The translations under genes were made by a program, and so were the position numbers. From Amorphophallus konjac (taxonomy: Eukaryota; Streptophyta; Magnoliopsida; Alismatales; Araceae): a DNA stretch of 64,000 bases. This document shows positions 10,193 through 20,876 of this stretch, in pieces. The notes beneath the pieces are model-generated. The model saw nothing but the letters and a program-made list of their open reading frames with translations, had not been told where the DNA came from and ran no database searches. Each line of letters starts with the position of its first letter. Position 1 is the first letter of the stretch. The stretch is taken from positions 285,868,200-285,932,199 of the forward strand of contig CM040125.1 of NCBI GenBank assembly GCA_022559845.1, written 5' to 3'.

Positions 10193-11205
10193 ATGGCTAC
10201 CTCTCTTTGGTCACATTCATCCCACTCGACCCCCCATAAGGGACCGATCAACCCTCCATTTGACATAATCTCTTTTGAGGATCTCCTCTTCGATGGATCA
10301 TGATATAGTGCCTACCTAAAGTGGGAGGTCACCATGGAAAAACACTTTGAGAGACTATGGTTTATTGACCCGCAAGAGTCCGCGTTGCCATGGGGCAATT
10401 TCGGGGTCAAGCCAAGCAAAAATGGAGGAACATAGTGGGCTTAAGGGACGTTAGGAAACAAGAACCCATTTCCTCATGGGATGATATGAAGAAAGAACTT
10501 AGAAAAATCTACATCCCCAAATATTCCCACCCCTTCTACTCTAACACCTCTAGCCCGAGGTGCACTACCACTCCTCCATCCCCATCCGACCAACTTGATA
10601 TCACCTTTAGGCCTCCTCCCCCACCACTCCCAAAAAATCACTTCTCAACCATCATAACTACACTTCGCGACCAAGTCCTCTTCCTTAAGGCCCAAATAAA
10701 CCAAGCATCCACCTCTACACCAAATCCCCTAAGGGTCCCCGTACTCCAACCAAAACCCCCTTCCACAATCCCTCACCAAACCCATACCCCACATCTCCCC
10801 TTGGTCCCCACCACTACCCCTCCATCATCCCCAAAAAGAGGTACCCCCCTCAAAACCCATCAACCCAAATCTCGTCACCCAACCCACCTTCCACTTCCAA
10901 CCCCAATCCTACCCCAACCTAGGCCTCCACTACTTCCACTCCCAAGCCCCACCCTACCAATCCAAGTTTCCCTTTACCCTCCACCCCGGGAGCACCACAC
11001 ACCAACCCTCATCACCCCAAAAGACCCTCTCACCTCCTTGGTAGAAGAACTCATACTCGATTCAATAGTTGAGAACACTCTAAACCCACTCCCCACCTTG
11101 GAAGAAACCCAAGTCCAAGTTGAAAAAGAAACATCACACGATGGTCTTCCCCTTACATCACCCTTCTCTAGTTGGGACCAAGCTCATCTTAGGAGAACCC
11201 CTTGT
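10193..11205 (+). pseudogene. gag: Broken gag of the non-autonomous chromovirus
   Basis: Reading begins at ATG 10193, 58 bp after the PBS. The N-terminal part reaches the capsid start (wording FDGS, then YLKWE), meets an in-frame TGA, shifts frame, and continues in the open stretch 10390-11205 with GQAKQKWRN and SSWDDMKKEL. These match the capsid of chromovirus Z around residues 129-205. After residue 60 of that stretch the protein becomes very Pro/Ser/Thr-rich, reflecting C-rich DNA, with no zinc knuckle visible. Gag would form the particle; this copy cannot make a normal one. Confidence 0.75.
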
Positions 11206-11674
11206 TAGTTGGATAAAGGAGAGCCCAATAAGAGAGATCATGGACCATAATTTCCCACCCATGAAGGAAAACCATCCCATAGTGTCCATCTCCTCTTATC
11301 ACACCATAATCCAAAACTCCTACCAAGTGGAAACCTTAGAGGACCTTCTCAAGGGCATAGCATGGCAATTAGAGATGACTAGCATGTTGACCCCTATGAT
11401 CGAACAACCTAGGAGCCTTAGCCTCCTACACCTATGCATAGGGTCTATCACCTCGGTTTGCACCATTGGTTGCTACACTAGCGACCTCCTTCTATTCCTC
11501 CCTACACCCGATGAGCCCAACCTTCTCCTCAATTTAGAGCTTCTTATCACGGGTAGAAAGCCAAGCCCTCCACTCATGGCCGACCCACTTGCCAAGAACA
11601 TTGGCCCAACTATCATGGAGAAGGATGACTTAGCACCTTTTGAGGATCTTGAGGACATGAGTTCCTCCCCCTAG
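11120..11674 (+). CDS. Open frame of unknown function inside the non-autonomous chromovirus
   Basis: A 184-aa open stretch that overlaps the end of the gag frame and occupies the place of protease and RT in complete elements. I recognise no domain. It has Leu/Pro-rich segments and no catalytic Asp motif. It may be captured sequence or a chance open frame in C-rich DNA. Whether it is translated is unknown. Confidence 0.3.
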   Translation: MKKKHHTMVFPLHHPSLVGTKLILGEPLVSWIKESPIREIMDHNFPPMKENHPIVSISSYHTIIQNSYQVETLEDLLKGIAWQLEMTSMLTPMIEQPRSLSLLHLCIGSITSVCTIGCYTSDLLLFLPTPDEPNLLLNLELLITGRKPSPPLMADPLAKNIGPTIMEKDDLAPFEDLEDMSSSP

Positions 11675-11778
11675 GTAACCCATTTTATGATCCATATGAT
11701 CCATTCCAATGGGAGTCAAGAGACTCGTGTGACCCAAACACTTTATCCACCACCCACCTTTCCCTACACCAACTCACC

Positions 11779-12425
11779 ATGTTTGACCCAATCCACTCCA
11801 TCCTAGACCTGGGTTACACCTTGGGAGCCATGACCTTGGGCCACATATCCCTAGGTAATGAGGTTATGCTCCACCCCATGATGACCACATTCTTAGATCC
11901 GTTCGATCCTTTCCAATGGGAGTTCAAAGGTTGTCCCACACCTATACACATGGAAGTCACCCTTAGGAAAAACATGCATGTGTCTAGGCTTACCACACCA
12001 CTTGGCATGAACACCATGAGGGGTCCATTCATTCATACCACCCACAAGTCAAGTAGAAAGCATGAGTGGCCCATATTCGGATGTATTGGTCCACCTTCAT
12101 TTATCATGGGTCTTAAGCATGTCAAAAGCATCTACGGATGTCCGGGTCCCCTACATTCATCACCACTTTGCATGATAGGTTCACCTACGGGTGCCCCGGC
12201 CCACCTAGGCCCACCAAAGTCTACATGACAACATTGCATGATAAGTCCACATATGGTTGCCCCGGCCCTCCAAATTCCATCAAAGTCTTCTTGTCATCAA
12301 AGCATGATTGGTCTACTTTTGGTTGCCTAGGTCCACCCATCACCCCTAGAATGTCAGCATTCACAAAATTACATGAAAACCTTAGCAAGCACATAAGCAA
12401 AAAGAATGAGACTCATAAAAGGTAA
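11779..12425 (+). pseudogene. Degenerate repeat-containing open frame
   Basis: Two overlapping open stretches (11779-12228 and 12138-12425) in different frames read through a degenerate tandem repeat (12057-12340), so one frameshift probably divides a single older frame. The repeat encodes versions of KHDxSxFGCxGPP about every 20 residues. No known domain. It lies immediately upstream of the integrase tail, where the integrase core is missing. Confidence 0.35.
12057..12340 (+). repeat. Coding minisatellite, about five copies
   Basis: Copies begin near 12057, 12115, 12168, 12234 and 12299, each with a GCATGA-like start and a GG(A/T)TGCC-like centre. Spacing varies from 53 to 66 bp. Confidence 0.65.
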
Positions 12426-12434
12426 GCCAACTCT

Positions 12435-13028
12435 CATCGACGGCACCAAGAATTCCCCGTGGGTAACTTTATGATGGTGAGGACGAGGAGGCTCCCCCCG
12501 AGAGCCATCTCTAAGTTGAGGCATCATGGGGCTGGTCCCTTCCGGGTTTTGAGACGCCTTGGCACTAATGCCTATGAGTTAGATCTTCCCGAGGAGTATG
12601 GAGTAAGTCCCACATTCAATGTAGCCGACCTAGTGCCATATAAGGGGCCCCCGGTGGTATCTAGTGAGAATATTGAGCCTATTCCTCCTGTTGAGAGAGC
12701 ACCCACCCGAGAGGAGAGACCACCAGCCAAGAGAGCCCAGCGTGAGCACATTGAATGAATATTGGGTGAACAGGTCACTACCATCAGGAGCAAAGTATAC
12801 GAGCGCTATCTCGGTAGGTGGATGGATCGGTCTCGTTCGGAAGACTTGTGGGCGATACCACTTCTACACCGTCCGAGGAGGGAAGGACTCTTTCTCGACG
12901 GAGTCGAGTTCTCCGCACCCCGGGAGTATGATGGGGGCATCTCTCGCCCCATATATTTTCAAAGCCCCGGTTGCCCACCAGCATGGTTCCATTACATCCA
13001 TCACATTTTTCTAAGTCAATTCATGTAA
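12435..13028 (+). pseudogene. pol: Integrase C-terminus and degraded chromodomain, running into the 3' LTR
   Basis: The open stretch 12459-12758 has the integrase C-terminal wording GPFRVLRRLG, AYELDLPE, FNVADLVPYKG, nearly identical to chromovirus Z. After one TGA stop the same frame continues (12762-13028) with a weak chromodomain (VYERYLGRWMDR) and crosses the LTR border at 12929 by 100 bp. The chromodomain of this clade helps to place the insertion in particular chromatin. Aromatic and acidic positions are partly lost here. All catalytic integrase residues are absent. Confidence 0.82.
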
Positions 13029-15320
13029 CTTTCATATTTTCTTTGAGTCATAATTATGTAATTTTCCTTTTATTTGAGTCTTGTACCTAGGTTAATGAGT
13101 CATTTACCTAGGTTAAGTGTCATAGATTAGTTTATGGGCCCAATTCATTGGGCTTGGCCCAAGGGCACCCCCCTTCCCTTGGTTATTTGTCATTGTGTTA
13201 AGAGTCAAGGTCTTTTGTAGAAATGTGGGTTGCCTATATATAGAACCCCATTTCCTCCATTTGAACTAATGAATCAATGAATGAAAAACTTGCCATTTTG
13301 AGAGTTTACACTTCTTATCTAGTGGAGAGATTCCATTATTTGGGTGAGAGACCCTAGGGGAGAGATTCCCCACCCATCCCTCTCTTAATTTCTCTCTTTC
13401 ACTCTCCTTTCTCTCTCCTCCACACCCAATTTTGAAAATTTTCTCTCTCCTCCCTCCCAACCACCACTCTCTCACCTACCCCCATTAAAGGCCACTCCCC
13501 TTCCCCACACACCCCATTACTCCACCCCCTACTCCCAAGAGAGCTTCCACCAATCCTAGCTCCACCTCCCAACCCCCAACTACCCCACCCACTTCCCCAA
13601 GCACCCTTCCCACTACCCAAAGCAGCCCTCCACCTTCCCAAGACATCTCTTCCCATCCCCAAGACCACCATTGATCACCCCATATTAAAGGAAATTCAAA
13701 CTCACATGCCCTCCACCCACTTGTGCCCCCCCCACCTTCCTCCTTCTCCCTGCAAGCCCAAATTCGTAGCTCCTCCTCCCACCACCTGTTAGACCACCTT
13801 CTAGACCCTATTCTTCCGCTCCCATACCTTGGAACACCCCCTCCTAGACCCCCTCACAGTCAGGGTTCTCCCCACACTCATCCACCTCTATTTCCCCCCC
13901 CCCCATATACCCCATTTCCCCCCACCATCTTAAACCTCCAATTTTCAGTTCACTGGCAGCAGAAGAGTATCAGATTAAGAGGTGACCCCGACCACATCCC
14001 AGAGAATCTAAAGGCTAAAGAGGTATCCACGGAAGAGTCCACCTGACTTCTTCGCAACGGCGGTGGTCTCGTCTCCTTCCGAGCTCCGACCTGACCGGGA
14101 GATCCGTTCTCCCACAACTGCGCAGAGCTGCCCCTGCTGAGCACCTGAGCCATATTAGAAGCTCCGCCACGATGAACCTTGGAAGATTCAGGACACAAGT
14201 TCTTCTGCAAAGTTGTTCCTCTTTCTGTCTACTTTCAGAATCAGGAAGCGGAACTTCGATCGACATCCTTGGGCTAGAGTTATCATTTTTCTCCCTCTGG
14301 TATGTAGTTCTGCTTCCCACAGCCTGCACCGACCTGTCATCAGTTTTCAGAGTCCTCTGGTCTTCTCCAGAATCGTTTGGCTTCCCCGTCAGTTTTTCTT
14401 CAAAGAGGACTCGTCCACGATTCCAAAAACTCTGGCGGTGCTTGATTCTGACATCGGGAGCTGACGGGGCATCCTCTGCAATCTGCTATTGGCCGCCAGA
14501 AGCTGCCAGTCCAATAATCTGCCTCCCTGCTCGGGCCTCCACCCAGACCAGTGTCGGTGCTAGAAGAAATCAACAAAATTTGGACGACTTCCCTGGCCTC
14601 CTACGAAGATTTTTCAGGTGGTTTCATTCCCAAAAAAATTCGGCATCAGTCGCAGCAACCATTTCTTCGATCATCTATCAGCACCCACAGAACGTGGACA
14701 GAAATGGCGACCTCCCATCTTCGGTGTTCCTCTCCCAAGTTCCCCTCCCCGCTTGGCCGGCTGAAGGCCCCTCCCTGTGTGGAGGTAGTTTTAGTTGTAA
14801 TATCACTTAACCCCCACCCCAAGATCCCCCTCCTGCGAGAGGTGTAGTATTGTAATCATTTGGCAGGTCAAGCTACCCCGACGCGGCGTGTGGGGATCCA
14901 CCCGCCTCCCCGCTCGCCCTCGTCTCCGAGCGGGACCGGTTTCTTCAAACCGGTCGAGTAAGTGCTCCAAAGTTTGCTCTAATTTGTGCTTGTTCTTTCA
15001 ATATTAGTTCATAAACTCCGCTGGCCATGAATGAGAGCCCGATCCTTAAGCTCCTTTGCTATAAGTGATCATCGTGGGAAAAGAGTGGAACCCGTGCCCT
15101 CGGCACGGCGTCGGCTCCCTTGAATTGGGCTGCCATTACCCTTGGAAATCAACTTAGGCCTTGCTGGCCCTCTACCAACAAGGGCCCAGCCCACACAACC
15201 TCCACTTGGCATTGCCAAGTTACCCCGGGTCTTGGTGAGCATCGGGTGAGCGGTCGCCGACATCGGTCCGTTTGATTGCGATTGTGCTTGTTTGCTTAAG
15301 TCCTAGGTTGTGTCACATCA
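12929..15320 (+). repeat. 3' LTR of the non-autonomous chromovirus
   Basis: 2392 bp, direct repeat of 7749-10121 with many substitutions and indels, most of them in the C-rich segment and in 13960-14700. TATA-like TATATATAG at 13235-13243. Confidence 0.92.
14739..14967 (+). other. Conserved structured block, 3' LTR copy
   Basis: Second copy of the block at 9542-9770. The 9-bp hairpin with loop CTTC is intact at 14934-14955, and GTAAGT follows at 14958-14963. Upstream CCCGCTCG and CGAGCGGG (about 14910-14934) form an 8-bp stem here; in the 5' LTR one base differs and leaves a wobble pair. Confidence 0.75.
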
Positions 15321-15325
15321 TCATG
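15321..15325. repeat. Target-site duplication TCATG, right copy
   Basis: Identical to 7744-7748. Confidence 0.9.
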
Positions 15326-15988
15326 CCTCGCGCGAAGAGACCCAGGAGGTGTATTTATAGGGCCAAATATCCTTGCAAGATAAGGATTAAAACAAGGTAA
15401 TGATCCTCCATCAAGAAACACTCTTCCCAGTCGAACACAAGGTTTAAAATGGGGAAAGATTCATTACTGGAAAGAAGGAGTCAAAAGGGAGACGGAATTG
15501 AAAATGACGACCCCTTTGAGGGCGTCAATTAAAAATGACGACATGACAAAAGGCGTTAATTAAAATAACGACGTCCATAATGTCGTCAATTTCTGGATTT
15601 AATTATAGAAACAATTAACTTTCCTTATTTAAACGATGAACTGACGCCTGGTATACATACGTCAAATAATAAATGACATCAAGCGAGACGTCAATTCCTC
15701 AATTTTCATTTAATTTGCGATCCATAATTTGCAGTAAATCCAGAAAATGATGCCCGTATTGGTAGTCGTCCATTTTTCAAGGAGGCGCCCTTGGTCAGGC
15801 CGTCAATTTAAAAGACGCCCCTACTTAAGGCGTCAATTCCATTCAATCAAAAAAAAATGGCATGAAATCACAATTAATTCATGAAAAATAGAAAAACTTC
15901 ATATTAAATTAATATTGAAGTCCGCTTTGGGGAGTCACATGGTGACATGAGATTTACTCAACATAGTATCAATTTTGGCGTGTCTACA
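15326..15988 (-). repeat. 5' LTR of the Ogre-like element, outer part
   Basis: Continuation of 7059-7748, ending on the plus strand with GTGTCTACA. Between 15505 and 15834 it holds further hairpins of the TGACG...CGTCA kind, for example 15568-15586 (ACGAC/GTCGT) and 15814-15834 (GACGCC/GGCGTC), like those of the leader. Confidence 0.7.
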
Positions 15989-17206
15989 GTACACACTTTG
16001 CTTGATGCATTCTACATTAACACATTAGCATGTCTGTACAACGTCTACATAGTGAACATGAAGTCTGTACAATGGTCGACGGCATGTTAGTGCATTCAGT
16101 TTTTGTTGTGCATACTTCACCTTGTGAACACTGCATTACACTTCAGCAAGTCTATACAATGTCTGCACATTACATACTATAAAGTATGTACAAGGTTTCA
16201 CCTTAAACTGATAAGTTTCTTCGATTGACTGACAGGTACCTTGTCGAGAAGATTAAGAATGGCACGTGATCCAAGGATAATAGGAGTGCCAGGATCGTGA
16301 CACGTGTACAACAACGAGCCTGGATGCTGCCACGTGATCAAGGTGCTCTGGACGGGAAATGTGGAAGCCACACGCCCTCTTGCTTGCTGCTACTATAAAA
16401 GGAAGTCTTCTTCCCCAGAAGAAGGCTGATCGAAGAGGTGAAGCTCGAGTAGAAAAGGTTGTAGTAGCAGAGAGCCACCGAGATCCACAGAGAAGAAAAG
16501 CAGAGAGAAGAAAAAGAGAAAGAAGAGAAGATTGAGAGAGATGAGTTGAGAGAGTTTATTTGAGAGGTTGTTACTCCGACTCTTGGTTGAGATACCAGAG
16601 CTGAGTTTTGCTCATTGAGAGCTATATTCCCTTATGAGCTTTCTTGTTTTCGTATGTTTCTATTTTTGTTTTTCGAACTCTTATTTTCAAGCTGTGAGTC
16701 AGCGTTTGCAGAGGTGCTGCCTCTGGACGGGTCAAGCTGTAATCCCCAGCGGTTGTAGTGGAGGATTCCACTGGACAGGTGAAGCTGTAATCCTCAGCGG
16801 GTGAGACTTGGTCTCTGACAGCAAGCTGTGAAGCTCAGCAGTTGTAGGCTAAGTTGTATTGCCCAGCGGTTCAAGCTGTGAGTCAACGGAATCCACACTC
16901 TAGTTGGAGTGTGGGGTGGACGTAGATCTCTGGGTTGAGATCGAACCACCTTAAAATTACTGTCTAGTGTGTGATTGCCTTGTGGTTCTTGTGATTTCAG
17001 TTCAACCATTCGTATCATAGTAGATGATTGCTTAGGTCCGCAATCACTATGATCTGCTTTGTTCTGATATTATTGTGCTCATTCAGTTGTTCATCAGCTG
17101 CTCGTTTTAATTCCGCCTTATATTGGTTTTAATTAGGCCATCGATCTATTCACCCCCCTCTAGATCCACTCTCCGTGGTGATAGAGTGCTTTCATCTAAC
17201 ATAACA
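15989..17206 (+). repeat. Sirevirus-like LTR fragment X, 3' portion
   Basis: Right part of an LTR whose left part lies beyond the Ogre-like insertion. It has a TATA box near 16393 and ends with GATCTATTCACCCCCC and CTAGATCC, closely matching the LTR ends of Sirevirus-like element Y (53940-53989). Its end (ATAACA, 17206) abuts interrupted Tat pol sequence, which makes it the 3' LTR of an insertion into element A. The motif GTCT(G/A)TACAA recurs at 16032, 16063 and 16150. No gene. Confidence 0.65.
16393..16400 (+). promoter_or_regulatory. TATA box of LTR X
   Basis: CTATAAAAGG, about 810 bp before the LTR end. Confidence 0.6.
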
Positions 17207-17895
17207 GCTCGGGGCCTACGATATATTGTACCGGCTCTGCTCGGCTATCAAAGGATAGGCGCTCGCCGACTTCATCGCCGACAGCACCATCCCGGCCGAA
17301 GAAAAATCTCCGTCCGCACCCGGGCCAACCTGGAAATTGTTCGTTGACGGATCCTCCAACTCGGCCGGGAGCGGCGCTGGGATCCTCCTGAAGTCCCCCG
17401 AAGGAGCAGAGCTACAATACGCCTTGAAGTTCAACTTCCAGGCATCCAACAACGCCTCCGAGTATGAAGCCCTTATCTCGGGAGCCCGCATGGCCCGGCG
17501 GTTGGGGGCTGAGCGAGTCAGAATTCATACTGACTCCCAACTGGTCGCTAGCCAGGTCAACGGCGATTACGAAGCTCGGGAACCACCGATTGTCAAATAC
17601 CTCTAGCTGGTCAGAACTGTGGCACAACAGTTCGAGAGTTTTGAGGTAGTCCAAATAGCTCGGAAGGAAAACTCCCGAGCGGACGCCCTCTCTCGGCTGG
17701 CCTCCTCTCTTGACCCCGAAGGTACCCGATCGGTCCTTCTCGAAGAGCTAGAGCGACCGAGCATTGATTCGGAGCTCATGGCTGTTGACTCAGCCTCCCC
17801 AAGCGACTAGCGTACCCCCTATCTGTCGTGGCTCCAAGACTCTCAGGAGCCTCCCGACCCTCAGGAAGCCCGGAGATTGAAGTACCAAGCTCGGT
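17207..17895 (+). pseudogene. pol: RNase H region of Tat element A
   Basis: The frame enters in the RT-RNase H connection. It shows the RNase H core LFVDGSSN (about 17335), then NNASEYEALI with the catalytic Glu, then IHTDSQL with the second catalytic Asp, and RADALSRLAS near 17690, which marks the end of RNase H. RNase H removes RNA from the RNA-DNA hybrid. In-frame stops lie near 17249, 17603 and 17807. The first two fit CAG-to-TAG and the third fits TGG-to-TAG. The frame is then cut by the insertion at 17896. Confidence 0.88.
17891..17895. repeat. Target-site duplication TCGGT, left copy
   Basis: Pairs with TCGGC at 20877-20881; one mismatch in five. Confidence 0.65.
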
Positions 17896-18848
17896 TGTAA
17901 TACCCTGATTCTTTTTCGAGAAATTAATTAGAATAATTCTTTAATAAATAGAATAAGTTATATTTCGACTATTTTGTAAAAATCCAAAAAAATTATATTC
18001 TTGTAGAGGACAACACGTTTAACAAACTTGTCTTCTGTGACCAACCCAAATAAAATCTGTATGTAGGCCGAATTAGTGGATTAAGCCCAAATTGAACACT
18101 TAGTTAACCATACCTTGAAACGCCAAATTCGAGCCCAATACTCCATCAATTAAGCCCAAACCGGTGGCAAATGAAAGGCTAGGATGAGAGGATCATTTCC
18201 ACTCTCTTAATCTCTCGAAACCCTAACTCTAGGAGATGCAATCGGCGGAGTTTTTGTTCGTCAACAATTACGGCGGTGTTCACATCAACCCGACTTGCGT
18301 GGATGAATACTCCGCGCATAGAACCCTCCAGAAGGCGTGTGACCTATTAAAATGAAGCTATCTAACCCTAGAATTGTTTAGAACTAGTGGCGGCTGCAGA
18401 GGAGTTGGATCGAGGGAGATCTCCAGCGATTAGTGGCTGCGTGTACCGGCGTCTTGGGTTTTCTTTCTCCTTCCTTCTTCTTCCGATTCAGGTAGGTGAT
18501 AGCAAGCCAAACCATACAAATAACATATGGTTGGAAGCATCATCATGTCAGCTTTTCATTGATATAGAAATCCGTACATTTCGTCAAGTGTTCTGCGAGA
18601 ATTTTAGATTTTAGTAGAAGCATGTCACATTTAGGGTTATAATTGTTCTCTTTCGATTAAGTGGTAATTTCAGGCTGTAAACACAAAATTGATTCATTCA
18701 TGTCGTAGAGTTTTTCGTGCTCTTTCTTTTGGTAGCAAAGGCCCAAATTCCATGCTTTATATCATGCGAATTCCATGTTTTAGTCTAACCCTAGAGACCT
18801 CGCCGGAATCGGGCAAGGTGAAAGGGGCAGCGACCTGTCTGGACTTGT

Positions 18849-19940
18849 GCGGCCACACGATAGACCACACATCCCAGATAGGCGGCCTATTGTGGACCGT
18901 ATAAATGTTTCTATATCTGATCGTTTCCTTGGAACGTGCGGCCGAATACCAACCGCATGTCTGTCCTGCGGCCAGTTACGGACCGCACATCCCTTCCAGC
19001 GGCACATGACCGACCGTCCATCTCCAGCAGGCCTTCGGACCTGAGGGGGCATGCGCGGCCTGTCTGTGACCGTCCATGGGGATGTAAGGTCCAGAACCGA
19101 CCGCACATATATAACAAAACAGATTAAATTGTTATTTCAGCATGTTAAGTTAGTAGATTAGTGGTTAATGGCATGTTAGCAACACACCTAATAAACTGTA
19201 TTTCATGACAGTAAATAATTCTTGCTAATTTATTTAATTTGAGCTTGATCTTGATTCATCTTTCCAATGAATGTCAATCTTAATTGTGAATCATTGATAA
19301 CTAAAATGGCTATTAGGTTTACACTTGTATAACCTTAGACTCGAACCTTTATTATCCCCTAGATTTGAATTTGGACTCAATCGAATTGCTGTGATTTGAG
19401 TTAGTCCGAATTGGACTAGCAGGGACATGCGCGGCTGTTAGTGGACCGCATATCTCCTTGAACAGCCCTCTGGAGACCGCTCATCCCTGGATAATGCCAA
19501 TTAGTCTTGGCTGATTATCCTTGATCCATCTTCGGCCAATTCCTAATTTGATCAGCCTAGTAGACCCTAGGCCGACTAGTAGACAGTGGGCTGGACTCTA
19601 GTTCAGTTCCACCCTGTCTATGGCAGCCCAGGAGCCCACTTGGGTGAATTTCTATATTATTGTTAGGCCATGTGCTGTGCGGCCAGATATAGCCCGTACA
19701 TCTTTCAGGCGGCCCTTAATAGACCGCTCAATTGATGAGCGGCTCTGTCAGGACCGCATATCCTGACCTTGATTTTGTAAACTTCTGGCCTTATACGGCC
19801 TAATCCCTACCGTTCATATAGAAGAGCGGCCCTTTATCAGCCGTTCAACCTTGACCTCCCGAGGGCTTAACCTCAGCCCAGTTCCTGTAGTGCGGCCCAG
19901 AGGCGACAGCACAAGTCTTGAGCGGTCCATTAGTAACCGC
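18849..19940 (+). repeat. GCGG-N11-CCGC hairpin array, about 30-bp period
   Basis: At least a dozen 19-nt units of the form GCGG, 11 variable bases, CCG(C/T), often followed by A(C/T)ATC. Starts include 18882, 18938, 18968, 18999, 19431, 19679, 19709, 19739, 19795, 19826, 19892 and 19922. Unit length is nearly constant while the centres differ freely. Small ORFs in the region arise from the repeat. Confidence 0.8.
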
Positions 19941-20525
19941 ATATCATCTAGAGACGAGTTTTCTCCGTGTTTTATGGTTTTGAATCCAAGAACATGATGG
20001 TTCTTGATAACTTGAACTCCTGGACAGAAATTTTGGATAGTATCTCTTCAGCTTAGCCTTGGGATGTTCCGAGGTAAGTTTATACTTGATTATAATTGGC
20101 CATTTTAACTTGATTAAAGTCTAGACAGAACTTGGGATCTTGGATCCAATAAATAAATGCCAATGCATCATAGGGGCCCGGTCTGGTCCTGGGGAGAGCG
20201 CCCGAAAAGTACTTGTGCCCATGGGAGTTTGTAATGACATGGTGAGGCATTGCACCGAGTGCATGACTAGCGTGATGTCTATGACAATGATCTCTTACTT
20301 GAATCGTGTTCTACTTGGTTATATTCTTACTTGTTGGCCAATTTCCTATTATATATATTATTCTTAACTTGCAATTCTTGTAGTTATATCATTCTGCCAT
20401 ATTGTTATTCCATTACATTCTTTAGCACTTTCTTTTATTATGTTGTTTCATTCGATCATTATTTCTTTTCTTTCCGTTTCATACATGTAATTAATTGGTT
20501 AATCACTTACACTTGCCTGTTGTTA

Positions 20526-20543
20526 CCTACTGAGCGTTCGCTC
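20526..20543 (+). other. Conserved small palindrome CTACTGAGCGTTCGCTCA
   Basis: Stem TGAGC/GCTCA with a 4-nt loop. The second solo-LTR-like element has the same sequence with loop GTTT near 37641. Confidence 0.65.
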
Positions 20544-20876
20544 ATATAGTTGTTTTCCCCTCTTTCCAGACAGCTCAGGTGAAGATTCACAGATGGATGG
20601 GAATGGGCAAGAGTGATGACTTGGAGTGTATCAGCTAGTCGTTATGTTGAGATTGTTATAGTTGTTTTACATCTAGCTATGCCTTAGAACTTGTGTTAGT
20701 TATTATAACGGAGTTGAGTAGAGATTATGCTTAATTATGTTTAAGTCAGTTTGATGGTATTTGTAATAGACTTGGAGTTATTCTGTTCGTGACGTTATGT
20801 TAATTCTTAGCTTAGCATGTTATCTTTACTAGCGTTTTCTACTGCCGGTCCCGATATTCCGCGTCGGGGCGTGACA

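Larger units (their letters stand above)
7749..15320 (+). mobile_element. Non-autonomous CRM-like chromovirus with 2.4-kb LTRs
   Basis: A full insertion of 7572 bp bounded by two direct repeats (7749-10121 and 12929-15320) and the 5-bp duplication TCATG. The internal region is only 2.8 kb. It has an initiator-tRNA-Met PBS, a broken gag, open frames of unknown kind, and then only the C-terminal end of integrase with a degraded chromodomain. Protease, RT, RNase H and the integrase core are absent. Gag and the integrase tail clearly resemble chromovirus Z (44107-53882), so it is a deletion derivative of that clade. The two LTRs differ by many substitutions and indels, so it is much older than Z. 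Non-autonomous CRM relatives are known in grasses. Confidence 0.88.
1..15988 (-). mobile_element. Ogre/Tat-like Ty3/gypsy retrotransposon, minus strand, 3' part off the left edge
   Basis: Reading right to left, the element shows 5' LTR, primer binding site, long leader, gag, protease with a G-patch-like segment, and reverse transcriptase. This is the Ty3/gypsy order up to RT, and RNase H and integrase would follow beyond base 1. The RT wording (MDGF..GYNQI, FGLKNAGATYQR, YVDD) is typical of the Ogre/Tat branch. The 5' LTR runs from 7059 to 15988 and is interrupted by a chromovirus at 7749-15325. The reading frames contain stops and frameshifts, so this copy is dead. Its right flank (from 15989) is a Sirevirus-like LTR, so it inserted there; the presumed 5-bp duplication (GTACA at 15989-15993) cannot be confirmed because the other end is not in the window. 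Confidence 0.85.
17896..20876 (+). mobile_element. Solo-LTR-like non-coding insertion, 2981 bp
   Basis: The insertion interrupts Tat pol exactly and starts TGTAATACCC, ending GGGGCGTGACA. Ends of this kind recur in the insertion at 34314-38005, which also shares CTACTGAGCGTT(T/C)GCTCA near its 3' end (here about 20526) and a GGGCAAGAGTGA-like stretch. TG...CA ends plus a 5-bp duplication favour a solo LTR over a Mutator-type element. There is no coding capacity. It holds a 30-bp-period hairpin array (18849-19940). GAGGTAAGT near 20069 resembles a splice donor. Orientation is inferred from the second copy. Confidence 0.7.

Noticed and set aside
17896..20876. Mutator-type DNA transposon
   Set aside because: Termini are only about 10 bp and imperfectly inverted, the duplication is 5 bp rather than 9, and no transposase is present; a solo LTR fits better.
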